Assembly: GCF_003807585.1 (NCBI RefSeq) | Contig: NZ_RMBX01000002.1 | Location: forward strand, 186,001 to 250,000 | Source of the DNA: Chitinophaga barathri | GTDB lineage: Bacteria > Bacteroidota > Bacteroidia > Chitinophagales > Chitinophagaceae | Length of the DNA: 64,000 nt | Direction of reading: 5' to 3' | Shown here: piece by piece, positions 26,590 to 36,461 of the stretch | How the letters are laid out: the number at the start of each line of letters is the position of its first letter | Numbering within the stretch: position 1 is the stretch's first letter | The notes under the pieces: model-generated | What the model was told of the DNA's origin: nothing | Databases searched by the model: none | Seen by the model: only the letters and a program-made list of their open reading frames with translations | Position numbers and translations under genes: made by a program

Positions 26590-27628
26590 AGTGGTGGTTA
26601 CTCCCAACCCAAATCCAAACATTCGGACTACCTGGGGTAATCTCTTCTCTGACACACTTTGCAATGTGAAGATCTCCTTCTGAATATCCTTCTCCCATAT
26701 AATATTTAGAACCATATAAATCATTGGCCAACTTTCGATACTGCTGATATGTACTAGAATCCTTTAAAGCCTTGCCCTTTACCACAATCCATTTTTCGTC
26801 ATGCGTATATTTAATATTAGCACTTGAAGACATAGTTTTAGGATTAAACTCGAAGTACTCAGGTGATACAATACTATAATCCCCATAGTTAATCTCCCTG
26901 CTATAAGAAACTCCCGCCAACCTCTTTAAAACTTCAAGATAAAATTTCCATTCATTTCGATCCCATTCACTTACCCCCTCTTTAATGCTTCTAGAAGGAG
27001 GAAACGAAGTACCTACAAGTGAAAAAGACTTCCACTTATTTAGATAAGGGAAGGCTTCGAGTAGCGATACAATACTTTCAGAGAACCCATTTACATCAGA
27101 AAAATTAGACTCCTTTAAATCAAAGATTAAGTGACATTGCCTTGGTGAAAACCTTAATTGAGTTAACATTTTATCAATCTCTGTTTCTAAATCGGGAGAA
27201 AGAGCATCTCCGGGAGTTATTCTTACTGCAATTTCTTGTATTGAATACTTCCTACATATTCTATCTACTGTTGAAATTAATCTAGACGTGGAAGATAAAT
27301 GAATAACTGGCTTGGGGACAATATTCTCCCTTGACAACATCTCAAAAATTAATCCAATAATGGGCGTATTATCTACGTTCCGAAAATTTAATAAAACTGT
27401 ATCGACAAAACAATCCCCATTCCCCCATCTTTTAACAATTTTTTTGCAGAAAGATTCGGCGTGCTCATCTAATGTTTTTGGCTTCTTTCGTTCTGCATGG
27501 TCCCATTCTAAAGGCGTAACTTCAAACAATGGAACAATCCATTTTTTATGGCTAACAGTAAGCCTAGACAACGCCGTAAATTCGCCATCCTTTGACTTTA
27601 AAATTGGCAAATAAAAATCGTTTCTCAT
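26543..27628 (-). CDS. Beta-family protein (phage T4 beta-like, sce7725-type)
   Basis: A 361-aa soluble protein resembling the Beta protein family, named after a phage T4 protein. It shows the FYLPILKSKDGEFTAL start and alternating strand/helix segments such as QCHLIFDLKES and KSFSLVGTSFPPS, suggesting a barrel-like fold. The biochemical function of the family is unknown. It is the third gene of a minus-strand unit (DUF6932, XRE-ImmA, Beta), 10 bp after the second gene. Its end overlaps the opposing PD-(D/E)XK gene by 47 bp. The pairing with an sce7726-type gene is the main functional clue. Confidence 0.8.
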   Translation of the reverse strand: MRNDFYLPILKSKDGEFTALSRLTVSHKKWIVPLFEVTPLEWDHAERKKPKTLDEHAESFCKKIVKRWGNGDCFVDTVLLNFRNVDNTPIIGLIFEMLSRENIVPKPVIHLSSTSRLISTVDRICRKYSIQEIAVRITPGDALSPDLETEIDKMLTQLRFSPRQCHLIFDLKESNFSDVNGFSESIVSLLEAFPYLNKWKSFSLVGTSFPPSRSIKEGVSEWDRNEWKFYLEVLKRLAGVSYSREINYGDYSIVSPEYFEFNPKTMSSSANIKYTHDEKWIVVKGKALKDSSTYQQYRKLANDLYGSKYYMGEGYSEGDLHIAKCVREEITPGSPNVWIWVGSNHHFTKVVNDLFSILALS

Positions 27629-27638
27629 TAATTAAATT

Positions 27639-28910
27639 TTAATCGCTTAATTCAGTGAAGAATAATTTCCTTACTTGCCCCTGACCAACTAAATCTCCAA
27701 ACTGGTGATATTTACCAGTCTCCTTTCTTATCCGACCCGCTACCAATGAGGGGTGAATTTTTAATCCTTTTGCTTGATTATTTATCGTTTCACTTGAAGG
27801 TGAAAACCGAACCAATGATTTCCGCCAAATCTCGTCAGGAATGAGTGCATTCAATGCAAAGGCATCAGCCTCCGCCTCAATATCACCCTTACCATTTTCC
27901 AAATCATCAAATATCTTAGATACTTCGGCACCTAAATGCAATAAAATGTGAGCAATTTCATGGAAGAGGACAAACCAGAAATTATCTAATCTATCATACC
28001 TCAGTGTGAGTGCTATTACGGGATAAATTTCATCAATCAAGAAGGCAGCACCATCTAGCCGTGTTCCGTCGATTTGCCCTTCCACTACAGTCCTAACTCC
28101 AATATCATTTAAGCGCCTGAAAGCTTTTAATGGCCCGTCTATTTCGACACTCAGCCCAGCTAACTCATGTAACCAATGATCAGTGATAAAATTTTTATTA
28201 AAAAACACATTTAGCTCTTGCTCACTCGCCTTTGTAATTACTCGTGCATACCAAGCGTTCAAAGCATAATCATTTAAGATCACATTGCTTGTAATCGTCC
28301 TTTTTGTAAAACCATGCTGCATTTCGTTTAACCCAGCAGCTGAAAAAAAATCTGATAACAATTTCCCTGATTGTTTTGCCGCGTCATTTAACGATCCGGT
28401 AAATCCCTTAAACCATTTCCTCTGATACATTTGTTTAAATGGATATTTCTTAATATCTAAAAAATCAGGGGATTCAATCTCTCTAATTTGAACATCCGCA
28501 CTAAGGTCAATCTTTAAATTTTCCGCAATCTTAATAAGAGTTTTTAAACTAGCTGATTCATATTTTTCGGATTCTAACTTTTGAATCTGCTGTTCTTTCA
28601 TTCCTATCCTATTGGCAAGTTCCACCTGCGTAAGGCCATTTGCAATTCTTGCTTTTATTAGCACTATGGGAAGTTCAGATAAATTCTTAACCTCTGTAAA
28701 TACAATGCTTCCTGTCTTTAAATCTTCATATTCCCTAATGTCGCTCAACAATTCATTAAGCTTATACCGAATAGCCTCTTCTTGTATTTTGAGGAAATCA
28801 GGATGAACATTTGAAATACCTTCATAACCTGAAGTAAGGTCTTCCAAGGAAGCCTGGAACTGGTCAATTTGCGACTTTACAATTTTGTATTGTCTATCAT
28901 TAGTAATCAT
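27639..28910 (-). CDS. XRE-type regulator fused to ImmA/IrrE metallopeptidase
   Basis: A 423-aa protein. After a helical N-terminus (1-80), a helix-turn-helix of Cro/XRE type (about 85-138, GLTQVELANRIGMKEQQIQ) is followed by an ImmA/IrrE zinc-peptidase domain with HEIAH at 317-321 and a further EAEADAFA at 345-352 giving the third ligand. ImmA-type enzymes cut repressors to derepress mobile or stress genes. Such fusions also act in toxin-antitoxin units. Its ATG overlaps the stop of the DUF6932 gene (ATGA) and is preceded by AAAGGAGGAGG, an unusually strong ribosome site for this phylum. Confidence 0.9.
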   Translation of the reverse strand: MITNDRQYKIVKSQIDQFQASLEDLTSGYEGISNVHPDFLKIQEEAIRYKLNELLSDIREYEDLKTGSIVFTEVKNLSELPIVLIKARIANGLTQVELANRIGMKEQQIQKLESEKYESASLKTLIKIAENLKIDLSADVQIREIESPDFLDIKKYPFKQMYQRKWFKGFTGSLNDAAKQSGKLLSDFFSAAGLNEMQHGFTKRTITSNVILNDYALNAWYARVITKASEQELNVFFNKNFITDHWLHELAGLSVEIDGPLKAFRRLNDIGVRTVVEGQIDGTRLDGAAFLIDEIYPVIALTLRYDRLDNFWFVLFHEIAHILLHLGAEVSKIFDDLENGKGDIEAEADAFALNALIPDEIWRKSLVRFSPSSETINNQAKGLKIHPSLVAGRIRKETGKYHQFGDLVGQGQVRKLFFTELSD

Positions 28911-29374
28911 ATTGTACCTCCTCCTTTTAAATAGTTAACAATCCGGAGAATACCTTTCTCTTTACCACTCATTTTATCAATTTGGAAAAACTCAATAAAT
29001 GTTTTTCCCGACGACCTCTCTGTAGATATAGAAGGAAAATATTCACCTGAATACTTCGCCTTTTGAAAAGTTGTACCCATTGTGAAATCTATAAAAACCG
29101 GATCTATTCTTCCAGGATCTACATAGCTGACGTCCCAAACAACTTCATAATCGTTCGGTTTCGGTTTTCCAGTAACATAACTTCCATCTAAATAGGCTTT
29201 AGGGCATCCTAAAGAGAATAAATGGTCTAATCCTTTTTTAAGGCCGTTAAATAAAATAAGTCGGTGTGGGTTAGTCGCAAAACTTGCAAAAACTTCTTGT
29301 ATCGTCGCCTCGTGAATTCCTGGCGGAAGGAGCGGCCAAATTGTCCCTGGCACGATTATTAATGGTGGTATCAT
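28907..29374 (-). CDS. DUF6932 family protein, possible nucleotidyltransferase-like
   Basis: A 155-aa protein starting MIPPLIIVPG with LLPPGIHEAT, as I recall for DUF6932 members. The frame continues 32 codons upstream to 29470, but that part looks non-coding. The segment LDGSYVTGKPKPNDYEVVWD has the G-S-x(n)-D spacing of minimal nucleotidyltransferases, although the second catalytic Asp is not clear. It overlaps the XRE-ImmA gene by 4 bp, a common toxin-antitoxin arrangement. An inverted repeat sits directly before the start. Confidence 0.65.
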   Translation of the reverse strand: MIPPLIIVPGTIWPLLPPGIHEATIQEVFASFATNPHRLILFNGLKKGLDHLFSLGCPKAYLDGSYVTGKPKPNDYEVVWDVSYVDPGRIDPVFIDFTMGTTFQKAKYSGEYFPSISTERSSGKTFIEFFQIDKMSGKEKGILRIVNYLKGGGTI

Positions 29375-29375
29375 A

Positions 29376-29395
29376 ACACAATAAAATTGTTGTGT
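29376..29395 (-). promoter_or_regulatory. Candidate operator before the DUF6932-XRE operon
   Basis: ACACAA (29376-29381) and TTGTGT (29390-29395) form a perfect 6-bp inverted repeat with an 8-nt spacer ending one base before the chosen ATG. It could be the target of the XRE protein encoded by the second gene. This is inferred from position only. Confidence 0.35.
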
Positions 29396-29550
29396 CATGC
29401 AAACATCGTATTTATTTAGGGTATTAACCAAATTTATTTTGTTAATGCTTTGTAAATCAACATATGCCATTATTTATCAGTCAATAACAAGAAACAAAAG
29501 AATTAAAGCTTCAATCAATTGAAATTCAATATTTACACATTAATATAAAA

Positions 29551-29583
29551 AAAGGCCATCCCGGTTCCCCGGAACAGCCCTTT
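29551..29583 (-). terminator. Possible terminator after leuA
   Basis: An interrupted palindrome (AAAGG with CCTTT outside, GTTC with GAAC inside) precedes seven T on the minus strand, 23 bases after the leuA stop. The stem has several mismatches, so confidence is low. Confidence 0.4.
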
Positions 29584-29605
29584 ATACAGACAAAAAACTC
29601 TTCGC

Positions 29606-31111
29606 TTAATAGATCTTGTTCAGTGCATCCACGTACGCATGCACACTCGCATTCACGATGTCCGTGGAGTAACCGAAACCGTAGTAGGATTTGCCGGCGT
29701 GATGTACGCGCATGTTCACCTTGCTCACGTCTTCGCTGCCGCCGCGCATCGCCTGGATGCTGAATTCGTCCAGCGTGATATCATCCTGGATGATGGCGTG
29801 AATGGCGTTGATGGTGGCGTTCACCGGGCCGTTGCCCGCCGCGCTGGCTTCTTTTTCCTCGCCGTTGATGCGCAGCTTTACAGTAGCCATCGGGCGGAGG
29901 GGATCGCCGCATACTACCTGCAGCAGCGTTACTTTAATGCCTTTATCGTCGTAATGATCCGCATTTCCGTCACCCATCAGCACCAGCAGGTCGTGATCCG
30001 TGATCTCTTTTTTGGTATCGGCCATTTCGAGGAAACGGGCGTATACTTCATCGATATTGATCTTGTCGATCTTGTAACCGAGGCGCTCCAGGTGATGTTT
30101 CAGGGCGTGACGGCCGCTGCGGGCGGTGAGGATGATGGAATTGGATTGCAGGCCGATATCTTCGGGATTAAGGATCTCGTAGTTCTCGCGGTGTTTCAGC
30201 ACACCGTCCTGGTGAATGCCGGAGCTGTGCGCGAAAGCGTTGCGGCCCACGATCGCCTTGTTCGGCTGCACGGGCATACGCATCATATTGGATACGAGAT
30301 TGCTGATCTCGTAGATCTTTTTGCTGTTGATGCCGGTGGTGTAACCCAGCGCGTGATGCGTTTTCAGGATCATGGCCACTTCTTCCAGGGAAGTATTGCC
30401 GGCCCTTTCGCCAATGCCGTTGATGGTACATTCCACCTGGCGGGCGCCGTTCATAACACCGGCGATGGTGTTCGCGGTAGCGAGGCCCAGGTCGTTGTGA
30501 CAATGCACGGAAATGATCGCTTTATCGATGTTGGATACATGATCCATCAGGTACTTGATCTTGGCGCCGTATTGTTCGGGCAGGCAGTAACCGTTGGTAT
30601 CCGGGATGTTCACCACGGTGGCGCCCGCGGCTATCACCGCTTCTATCATCCGGGCGAGGTACTCATTGTCCGCGCGGCCGGCGTCTTCCGCGTAGAACTC
30701 GATATCGTCCACGAACTTACGGGCGTATTTTACCGCTTCCACGGCGCGTTCCAGGATGTTTTCCCGGGTGGAATTAAATTTGTATTTGATATGCATGTCC
30801 GACGAACCGATGCCGGTGTGGATACGCTTGCGTTTGGCATATTTCAGGGCGGCGGCGGCGGCGTCAATATCTGCCGTGTTTGCACGCGTGAGCGCGCAGA
30901 TCACCGGCTCGGACACTGCTTTGGATATCTCCACCACGCTCTGGAAGTCCCCGGGGCTGGAGATAGGAAAGCCCGCTTCGATCACGTCCACGCCAAGCGC
31001 TTCCAGTTCCTTCGCCACAATGATCTTTTCGACGGTAGTGAGCTGGCAACCGGGCACTTGTTCCCCGTCGCGGAGGGTAGTATCAAAAACGTAAACACGA
31101 TTATTATCCAT
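29606..31111 (-). CDS. leuA: 2-isopropylmalate synthase
   Basis: The first committed step of leucine synthesis: acetyl-CoA plus 2-ketoisovalerate to 2-isopropylmalate. A 501-aa protein with [15 protein letters not shown] at the start, the metal-binding [15 protein letters not shown], and the synthase signature [15 protein letters not shown]. It ends in a C-terminal regulatory domain (about 390-500) that in the family binds leucine for feedback inhibition. It is last in the minus-strand order leuC-leuD-leuB-leuA, 16 bp after leuB. Confidence 0.96.
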   Translation of the reverse strand: MDNNRVYVFDTTLRDGEQVPGCQLTTVEKIIVAKELEALGVDVIEAGFPISSPGDFQSVVEISKAVSEPVICALTRANTADIDAAAAALKYAKRKRIHTGIGSSDMHIKYKFNSTRENILERAVEAVKYARKFVDDIEFYAEDAGRADNEYLARMIEAVIAAGATVVNIPDTNGYCLPEQYGAKIKYLMDHVSNIDKAIISVHCHNDLGLATANTIAGVMNGARQVECTINGIGERAGNTSLEEVAMILKTHHALGYTTGINSKKIYEISNLVSNMMRMPVQPNKAIVGRNAFAHSSGIHQDGVLKHRENYEILNPEDIGLQSNSIILTARSGRHALKHHLERLGYKIDKINIDEVYARFLEMADTKKEITDHDLLVLMGDGNADHYDDKGIKVTLLQVVCGDPLRPMATVKLRINGEEKEASAAGNGPVNATINAIHAIIQDDITLDEFSIQAMRGGSEDVSKVNMRVHHAGKSYYGFGYSTDIVNASVHAYVDALNKIY

Positions 31112-31127
31112 GTCAGTAATTTGTAGG

Positions 31128-32207
31128 TTAGTTAAGGTTCTTCAATACTTGTGCGCCCATGGCATCGGTGCCCAGCACAAATTCATTGGGAGTATGTTTG
31201 TTCGCTATATCCATGGTACGGTAACCCTGGCGCAAAGTGGCATCCACCGCGCGGATCACCCGTTGTGATTCGTCTTTCAGCCCGAAGGAAATATCCAGCA
31301 GCAGGGCCGCGCTCAGGACGGAGGCCAGCGGGTTCGCAATGCCTTTGCCGGCAATGTCGTGCGCGGAACCGTGGATAGGTTCGTAGAAACCTATGGAATC
31401 GCCTACGGACGCGGAGGCCAGCATCCCCATGGAACCGGCGATCTGGCTGGCTTCATCCGTAAGGATGTCTCCAAACAGGTTGCCCGTTACTACCACATCA
31501 AAACGTTTCGGGTCCTTGATCAATTGCATGGCCGCGTTGTCTACGAACATATGTTCGGTTTCCACGTCCGGGTAGTCTTTGGCTATGGCCTGTACCACTT
31601 CCCTCCACAGGCGGGATGCTTCCAGTACGTTCGCTTTATCTACGGAGCAGAGTTTTTTCCTGCGGGTGCGTGCGGCTTCGTAAGCTTTGCGGGCAATGCG
31701 CTCCACTTCGTATTTATGATAGATCATCAGGTCCGAAGCCGAATTGCGGTCTTCACTCCTGTTTTTTTCTCCGAAATATACATCGCCGGTGAGCTCGCGG
31801 AAAAAGAGGATATCGGCGCCCTGGAGTATCTCCGGTTTGATGCTGGAGGCCTGCAGCAGGTCGTCGAACAGTTTGATGGGACGCAGGTTCGCATACAGGC
31901 CCAGTTCCTTGCGGATCTTGAGCAGGCCCTGCTCGGGGCGTACTTTCAGCGTGGGATCGTTGTCGTATTTCGCATGACCGATAGCGCCGAACAGGATCGC
32001 GTCGCTCTGGCGCGCTTTTTCCAGCGTGCTGTCCGGCAGCGGATCTCCCGTGGCTTCTATGGCTACATGGCCCATAATGCCTTCGTCGAAAGTAAACGTG
32101 TGTTTGTAGTTGGCAGCGATCGTCTCCAGTACTTTTTTCCCCCACGCTGTCACTTCCTGCCCGATCCCGTCTCCGGGTATAACCAGTATTTTCTTCGTAA
32201 CTCCCAT
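31128..32207 (-). CDS. leuB: 3-isopropylmalate dehydrogenase
   Basis: An NAD-dependent oxidative decarboxylase of 3-isopropylmalate (359 aa). [17 protein letters not shown] opens the fold. [10 protein letters not shown] and the Arg/Tyr/Lys substrate loop [14 protein letters not shown] are present, and [20 protein letters not shown] is the conserved metal and cofactor motif. It lies third in the leu operon, 9 bp after leuD. Confidence 0.96.
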   Translation of the reverse strand: MGVTKKILVIPGDGIGQEVTAWGKKVLETIAANYKHTFTFDEGIMGHVAIEATGDPLPDSTLEKARQSDAILFGAIGHAKYDNDPTLKVRPEQGLLKIRKELGLYANLRPIKLFDDLLQASSIKPEILQGADILFFRELTGDVYFGEKNRSEDRNSASDLMIYHKYEVERIARKAYEAARTRRKKLCSVDKANVLEASRLWREVVQAIAKDYPDVETEHMFVDNAAMQLIKDPKRFDVVVTGNLFGDILTDEASQIAGSMGMLASASVGDSIGFYEPIHGSAHDIAGKGIANPLASVLSAALLLDISFGLKDESQRVIRAVDATLRQGYRTMDIANKHTPNEFVLGTDAMGAQVLKNLN

Positions 32208-32216
32208 TAGATTGTA

Positions 32217-32816
32217 TTAGAAATTAAAAGGTCTAGTAGTTTCGTATGTGTTGATTTCTTTGCTGAGGCTGAGCAGGTAGTCGATGTCGTCGTACCCGTT
32301 CAGCAGGCAGGTCTTTTTATACGGATTGATGTCAAAATTTTCCTGTTCGCCGGTAGCGCTGATGCGGATGAACTGTTCTTCCAGGTTCACTTCCACCTGT
32401 GCGGCGGGGTCTTTTTCCACGGCGAGGAAGATCTTTTGCAGGAACTCATCGCTCACCTGCACGGGCAGGATGAAGTTGTTCAGCGCATTGTTCTTAAAGA
32501 TATCCGCAAAAAAACTGCTCACTACTACCTTAAACCCGTAATCGGCCAGTGACCAGGCGGCATGCTCGCGGGAGGAGCCGCAGCCGAAGTTTTTGCCGGC
32601 CACCAGTATGCGGCCTTTGTAGATGGGATTGTTCAGCACAAAATCTTTCTTGGGAGCATCCTGTTCGTCAAACCGCCAGTCACGGAACAGGTTCTCGCCG
32701 AACCCTTCGCGGGTGGTCGCTTTCAGGAAACGCGCGGGAATGATCTGGTCTGTGTCTATATTTTCTATCGGTAACGGTACTACGGTAGACGACAGGTTAG
32801 CAAATTTTTTGTCCAT
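32217..32816 (-). CDS. leuD: 3-isopropylmalate dehydratase small subunit
   Basis: The partner of LeuC in isomerising 2- to 3-isopropylmalate. A 199-aa protein with [14 protein letters not shown] and the swivel-domain signature [16 protein letters not shown] begin it at the ATG at 32816 (MDKKFANL). The open frame also holds a TTG two codons earlier, which is less likely. It lies 9 bp downstream of leuC. Confidence 0.95.
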   Translation of the reverse strand: MDKKFANLSSTVVPLPIENIDTDQIIPARFLKATTREGFGENLFRDWRFDEQDAPKKDFVLNNPIYKGRILVAGKNFGCGSSREHAAWSLADYGFKVVVSSFFADIFKNNALNNFILPVQVSDEFLQKIFLAVEKDPAAQVEVNLEEQFIRISATGEQENFDINPYKKTCLLNGYDDIDYLLSLSKEINTYETTRPFNF

Positions 32817-32825
32817 TGTCAATAG

Positions 32826-34223
32826 TTATATCAGTTCTCTAACGTCGGTCACATTGCCGGTGATGGCTGCCGCCGCCGCGGTGAGCGGGCTGGCCAGGAA
32901 GGTACGGGCGTTCGGCCCCTGCCTGCCTTCAAAGTTACGGTTACTGGTGGCGATGCAGTATTTGCCCGCGGGGATCTTGTCCTCGTTCATACCCAGGCAG
33001 GCGGAACAGCCCGGCTGGCGCAGCTGGAAACCGGCCGCTTCAAATACTTTGTCGATCCCTTCGGCAATGGCCTGCGCCTCCACCTGTTTGGAGCCCGGCA
33101 CGATCCAGACGGTCACGTCATCCGCTTTCTTTTTCCCTTTTACAAACTCCGCCACCATTCTCAGGTCTTCGATGCGGGAATTTGTACAGCTGCCGATGAA
33201 TACATAATCCACCTTTTTGCCCAGCAGGCGGCTGCCCGGCTGAAGGTCCATGTACCGGAGGGATTTGGAGAAAGAAGGCTGCTCCTTCTCGTGTATGTCC
33301 GCCAGCGCCGGGATATGCTGCGTCACACCCATGCCCATCCCGGGATTGGTGCCGTAGGTGATCTGCGGTTCAATATCCGCCGCGTCGAACACCAGTACTT
33401 TGTCAAACTCCGCGTCCGCATCGGAATGCAGCGTTTGCCAGTAAGCCAGGGCATTGTCCCAGTCCGCGCCCTTCGGGGCAAACTCGCGGCCTTTGATATA
33501 ATCGAAGGTCACCTGGTCCGGCGCTATCAGCCCGCCCCTGGCCCCCATTTCGATGCTCATGTTGCAGATGGTCATGCGCGCTTCCATGCTCAGGTTGCGG
33601 ATGGCCTCGCCCGCATACTCCACAAAATACCCGGTGGCGCCGGAAGCGGAGATCTGCGAGATGATATATAAAATAATGTCCTTGGACACCACTCCCTTCT
33701 TCAGCTGCCCTTTCACTTCGATCTTCATCCTTTTGGGCTTGTATTGCAGGATGCACTGGGTAGCCAGTACCTGCTCCACCTCCGAGGTGCCAATGCCGAA
33801 GGCAACGGCTCCAAAGGCCCCGTGTGTGGAAGTATGACTGTCCCCGCACACGATGGTCATACCCGGCAGGGTAATGCCCAGTTCAGGCCCTATCACGTGC
33901 ACAATGCCCTGGTAAGGGTGGCCCAGGCCATACAGCTCCACGCCGAATTCAGCGGTGTTTTTGGTCAGCATTTCCACCTGTTTGCGGCTCAGGGCCTCTT
34001 TGATGGGGAGGTGCTGGTCTATGGTAGGTACGTTGTGGTCCGCCGTGGCACGGGTCTTCCCCGGCCTGAACACCGGGATGTTCCTTTTCCTCAGCCCGTC
34101 AAAAGCCTGCGGGCTGGTCACTTCGTGGATAAAATGGGTGTTGATGTACACCGCATCCGGGAAACCCGGCTTACTGGCTACGATGTGGCTGTCCCAGATT
34201 TTATCAAATAATGTTTTCCCCAT
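32826..34223 (-). CDS. leuC: 3-isopropylmalate dehydratase large subunit
   Basis: The aconitase-family 4Fe-4S catalytic subunit (465 aa). Cluster cysteines are in [12 protein letters not shown] and in [35 protein letters not shown] is the conserved active-site stretch. It is the first gene of leuCDBA. A -7-like box lies 40 bases upstream on the minus strand. No leader peptide or T-box was seen. Confidence 0.96.
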   Translation of the reverse strand: MGKTLFDKIWDSHIVASKPGFPDAVYINTHFIHEVTSPQAFDGLRKRNIPVFRPGKTRATADHNVPTIDQHLPIKEALSRKQVEMLTKNTAEFGVELYGLGHPYQGIVHVIGPELGITLPGMTIVCGDSHTSTHGAFGAVAFGIGTSEVEQVLATQCILQYKPKRMKIEVKGQLKKGVVSKDIILYIISQISASGATGYFVEYAGEAIRNLSMEARMTICNMSIEMGARGGLIAPDQVTFDYIKGREFAPKGADWDNALAYWQTLHSDADAEFDKVLVFDAADIEPQITYGTNPGMGMGVTQHIPALADIHEKEQPSFSKSLRYMDLQPGSRLLGKKVDYVFIGSCTNSRIEDLRMVAEFVKGKKKADDVTVWIVPGSKQVEAQAIAEGIDKVFEAAGFQLRQPGCSACLGMNEDKIPAGKYCIATSNRNFEGRQGPNARTFLASPLTAAAAAITGNVTDVRELI

Positions 34224-34262
34224 AATTCTCCTTAAATTTGCTTTCCTTCCTATTTACACCTT

Positions 34263-34270
34263 CAAATCTA
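34263..34270 (-). promoter_or_regulatory. Candidate -7 box for leuCDBA
   Basis: Read on the minus strand this is TAGATTTG, a full match to TAnnTTTG. It lies 40 bases before the leuC ATG and gives a leader of about 33 nt. A clear -33 TTTG is lacking. Confidence 0.45.
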
Positions 34271-34271
34271 A

Positions 34272-34304
34272 TTGACACATTTATACCACAGATCGTTAAA
34301 TTTG
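34272..34304 (+). promoter_or_regulatory. Candidate promoter for the gene at 34382
   Basis: TAAATTTG at 34297-34304 matches the -7 consensus, with TTG at 34272-34274 at a spacing of 22. It is divergent from the leuC box, 27 bases away. Confidence 0.5.
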
Positions 34305-34381
34305 TCATTATTACGATTCGCAAAGGCGATATATAACCATTAACCTATTAAGGATCAATAATTTACAATTCCGTAACAACG

Positions 34382-35935
34382 ATGTCCAACACGCAGAACG
34401 ATGCTTTATTCATATTAATAAAAACGCTCACAAAAGCCGAAAAAAGGAACTTTCAGCTGGCATTTAACCGGGACAACACAAAAGAAGACGTACTTTTTAT
34501 CCAATTGTTCAACACCCTGGACAAAATGAAGGAGTACGACGAGGAGCAGGTGCTGAAACGCATCCCGGACATCAAAAAACAGCAGTTGAGCAATGTAAAG
34601 GCCCACCTGTACAAACATCTTCTCACCACTTTACGGCTGTTATACAAAACCAAAGACCCCCTCATCGAGCTGCGGGAGCAGCTGGACTATGCCCGTGTGC
34701 TGTACAACAAGGGGCTGTACCACCAGAGCCTGAAGATCCTGGCCAAGGCCAAAACCAGCGCCCGGGAGCAGGAAGAAGTGATGCTGTATTTCGAGATCGT
34801 GGAATTTGAGAAACTGATCGAAAGCCGGCACATCACCCGCAGCCTGGACAACCGGGCGGAGGAACTGAGCGACGAAAGCCGGATCATCAACGAACAGCTG
34901 AACAATGTGAGCAAACTCAGCACACTGGCCCTCCGCATGTACGGCATGTACCTGAAGCTGGGGCATGCGCGGGATGAGAAGGACTCCATGATGCTGAAGA
35001 GCTTCTTTGAAGCGAACCTGCCGGTAGTGCAGCAGGGCAGCATGAGTTTTTATGAAAAGATATACCTCTACCAGGCTTATTGCTGGTACTATTATATTTT
35101 ACAGGATTTTGTGATGTATTACCGGTATACCCAGAAGTGGGTAGACCTGTTCACCGAGTACCCTACCCTGCGCGATACCGATGTGGACCTTTACATCAAA
35201 GCGATGCACAACCTGCTCACCGCGCATTTCCACACCATGAACCATGAGAAGTTCACAGAGGTACTGGCGGAAATGGAGCACTTTATCATTGAAAAAGAAG
35301 AAAGCCTGAATGAGAACACGCGTACCTCCGCGTTCGTGTATCTCTACACCGGCAAGATCAACCGCCACTTCCTCGACGGCACCTTTTCCGAAGGGCTGAA
35401 GCTGGTGGGCGAGGTGGAATGCAAGATATCGGAGCACCAACTCACCGTGGACCAGCACAGGGTGCTCGTGTTTTATTACAAGATCGCCTGCCTGTATTTT
35501 GGCAGCGGGGATAATAACAACGCGATCGTATACCTGAATAAAATTATCCACTTACGCATAGGTAACCTCCGGGCGGATATTCAATGTTTCGCGCGTATCC
35601 TTCACCTCATCGCGCATTATGAGCTGGAGAACTACAGCCTGGTGGAATACCTGATCAAATCCGTATATCATTTTATTGCGAAGAACAAAGACTTGAGCCT
35701 GGTGATGGAAGAGATATTGAAGTTCCTGCGCAAAAATATGTATGCCAATCCCAAGGCGCTGCGCACGGCGTTCAAAGACCTGAAAGAGAAGCTGGAAGTG
35801 ATTGCGAAGAACCCTTACGAACGCAGGAGTTATCTGTACCTGGACATTGTGAGCTGGCTGGAAAGTAAGATCGACGGGATACCGGTGCAGGACGTGATCA
35901 GGAAGAAGTTTATTAACAAAGTTCCGCGCATTTAA
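34382..35935 (+). CDS. Helical-repeat (TPR-like) protein of unknown function
   Basis: A 517-aa, almost entirely helical, charged cytoplasmic protein. Repeated helix pairs with Tyr/Leu spacing (for example LDYARVLYNKGLYHQSLKIL near residues 100-120 and a segment near 365-395) look like degenerate TPRs. There is no signal peptide or catalytic motif. The start, LFILIKTLTKAEKRNFQLAF, is one I associate with conserved Bacteroidota proteins without a function. It is a single-gene transcript with its own promoter box and a strong terminator. Confidence 0.75.
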   Translation: MSNTQNDALFILIKTLTKAEKRNFQLAFNRDNTKEDVLFIQLFNTLDKMKEYDEEQVLKRIPDIKKQQLSNVKAHLYKHLLTTLRLLYKTKDPLIELREQLDYARVLYNKGLYHQSLKILAKAKTSAREQEEVMLYFEIVEFEKLIESRHITRSLDNRAEELSDESRIINEQLNNVSKLSTLALRMYGMYLKLGHARDEKDSMMLKSFFEANLPVVQQGSMSFYEKIYLYQAYCWYYYILQDFVMYYRYTQKWVDLFTEYPTLRDTDVDLYIKAMHNLLTAHFHTMNHEKFTEVLAEMEHFIIEKEESLNENTRTSAFVYLYTGKINRHFLDGTFSEGLKLVGEVECKISEHQLTVDQHRVLVFYYKIACLYFGSGDNNNAIVYLNKIIHLRIGNLRADIQCFARILHLIAHYELENYSLVEYLIKSVYHFIAKNKDLSLVMEEILKFLRKNMYANPKALRTAFKDLKEKLEVIAKNPYERRSYLYLDIVSWLESKIDGIPVQDVIRKKFINKVPRI

Positions 35936-35989
35936 GTTAATGCGTATTAACAAAAAAGCAATACACACATAACATTGTGGATATCGTTG

Positions 35990-36022
35990 AACGCCGGAAA
36001 ACAAAAGTTTCCGGCGTTTTTT
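35990..36022 (+). terminator. Terminator after the helical-repeat gene
   Basis: A perfect 11-bp stem (AACGCCGGAAA at 35990-36000 and TTTCCGGCGTT at 36008-36018) with a 7-nt loop is followed by more T. Confidence 0.85.
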
Positions 36023-36255
36023 CATATTAAAAACGGGCTTCCAAAATCCTGTGTTTCAGTGTAATTTTCGCCACACATTTTGAGTGAGCTAATACGTGCC
36101 AGATTTTCAACACATTCTGCTTTTCTATCATACCAAATACCTGCTTTTAGGTGTGAATAGCGTGTATTGTACGCCCCTTCTGTCTTCCCGAAATGTTCAC
36201 AATCTTTATCCACACCTGTGAGGAACTTATATGTATGAGAGGGTCGTTTGATCAA

Positions 36256-36263
36256 TATATTTG
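36256..36263 (+). promoter_or_regulatory. Candidate -7 box for the nrd transcript
   Basis: TATATTTG matches TAnnTTTG. It lies 34 bases upstream of the riboswitch P1 stem, so the aptamer would begin shortly after the predicted transcript start. No good -33 element was found. Confidence 0.45.
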
Positions 36264-36296
36264 CAACAGTTCTTGACTTCGTTGTACTGGCTTCGA

Positions 36297-36461
36297 ACGT
36301 TTCTAAAACGAGTAGAATTAATAGGGAATCGTGTGGAATTCACGAGCAGACGCGCTACTGTGATCCCCTATATGCCGGATGTTTTTAACTGCCACTGTCC
36401 CGGAAGGGGCGGGAAGGCTCACCCGGCAAGGGAAAGCCAGGAGACCTGCCAGAACAACGTA
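36297..36461 (+). ncRNA. Cobalamin (B12) riboswitch upstream of nrdBA
   Basis: The B12 box AGCCAGGAGACCTGCC lies at 36435-36450. Upstream, in order, are GGGAATCGTGTGGAATTCAC, the conserved GAGCAGACGCGCTACTGTGA, the GCCACTGTCCCGG segment, and GGCTCACCC, as in the cobalamin riboswitch core. The ends pair as P1: ACGT plus TTCT at 36298-36305 with AGAA plus ACGT at 36451-36460, with a small bulge. Between the aptamer and the nrdB ATG, 144 bases hold a 7-bp hairpin (TTAACTA/TAGTTAA, 36569-36587) 17 bases before the start codon that could belong to the expression platform. Such switches turn genes off when B12 is plentiful. Confidence 0.88.

Noticed and set aside
34224..34381. Leucine attenuator or T-box before leuC
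   Set aside because: No run of Leu codons in a leader frame, no T-box sequence and no terminator hairpin. Only divergent promoter-like boxes are visible.
36022..36255. Small minus-strand frame of 77 codons
   Set aside because: No recognisable family, no convincing start signal, and it lies in the promoter region of the nrd transcript. It could be real but cannot be supported.
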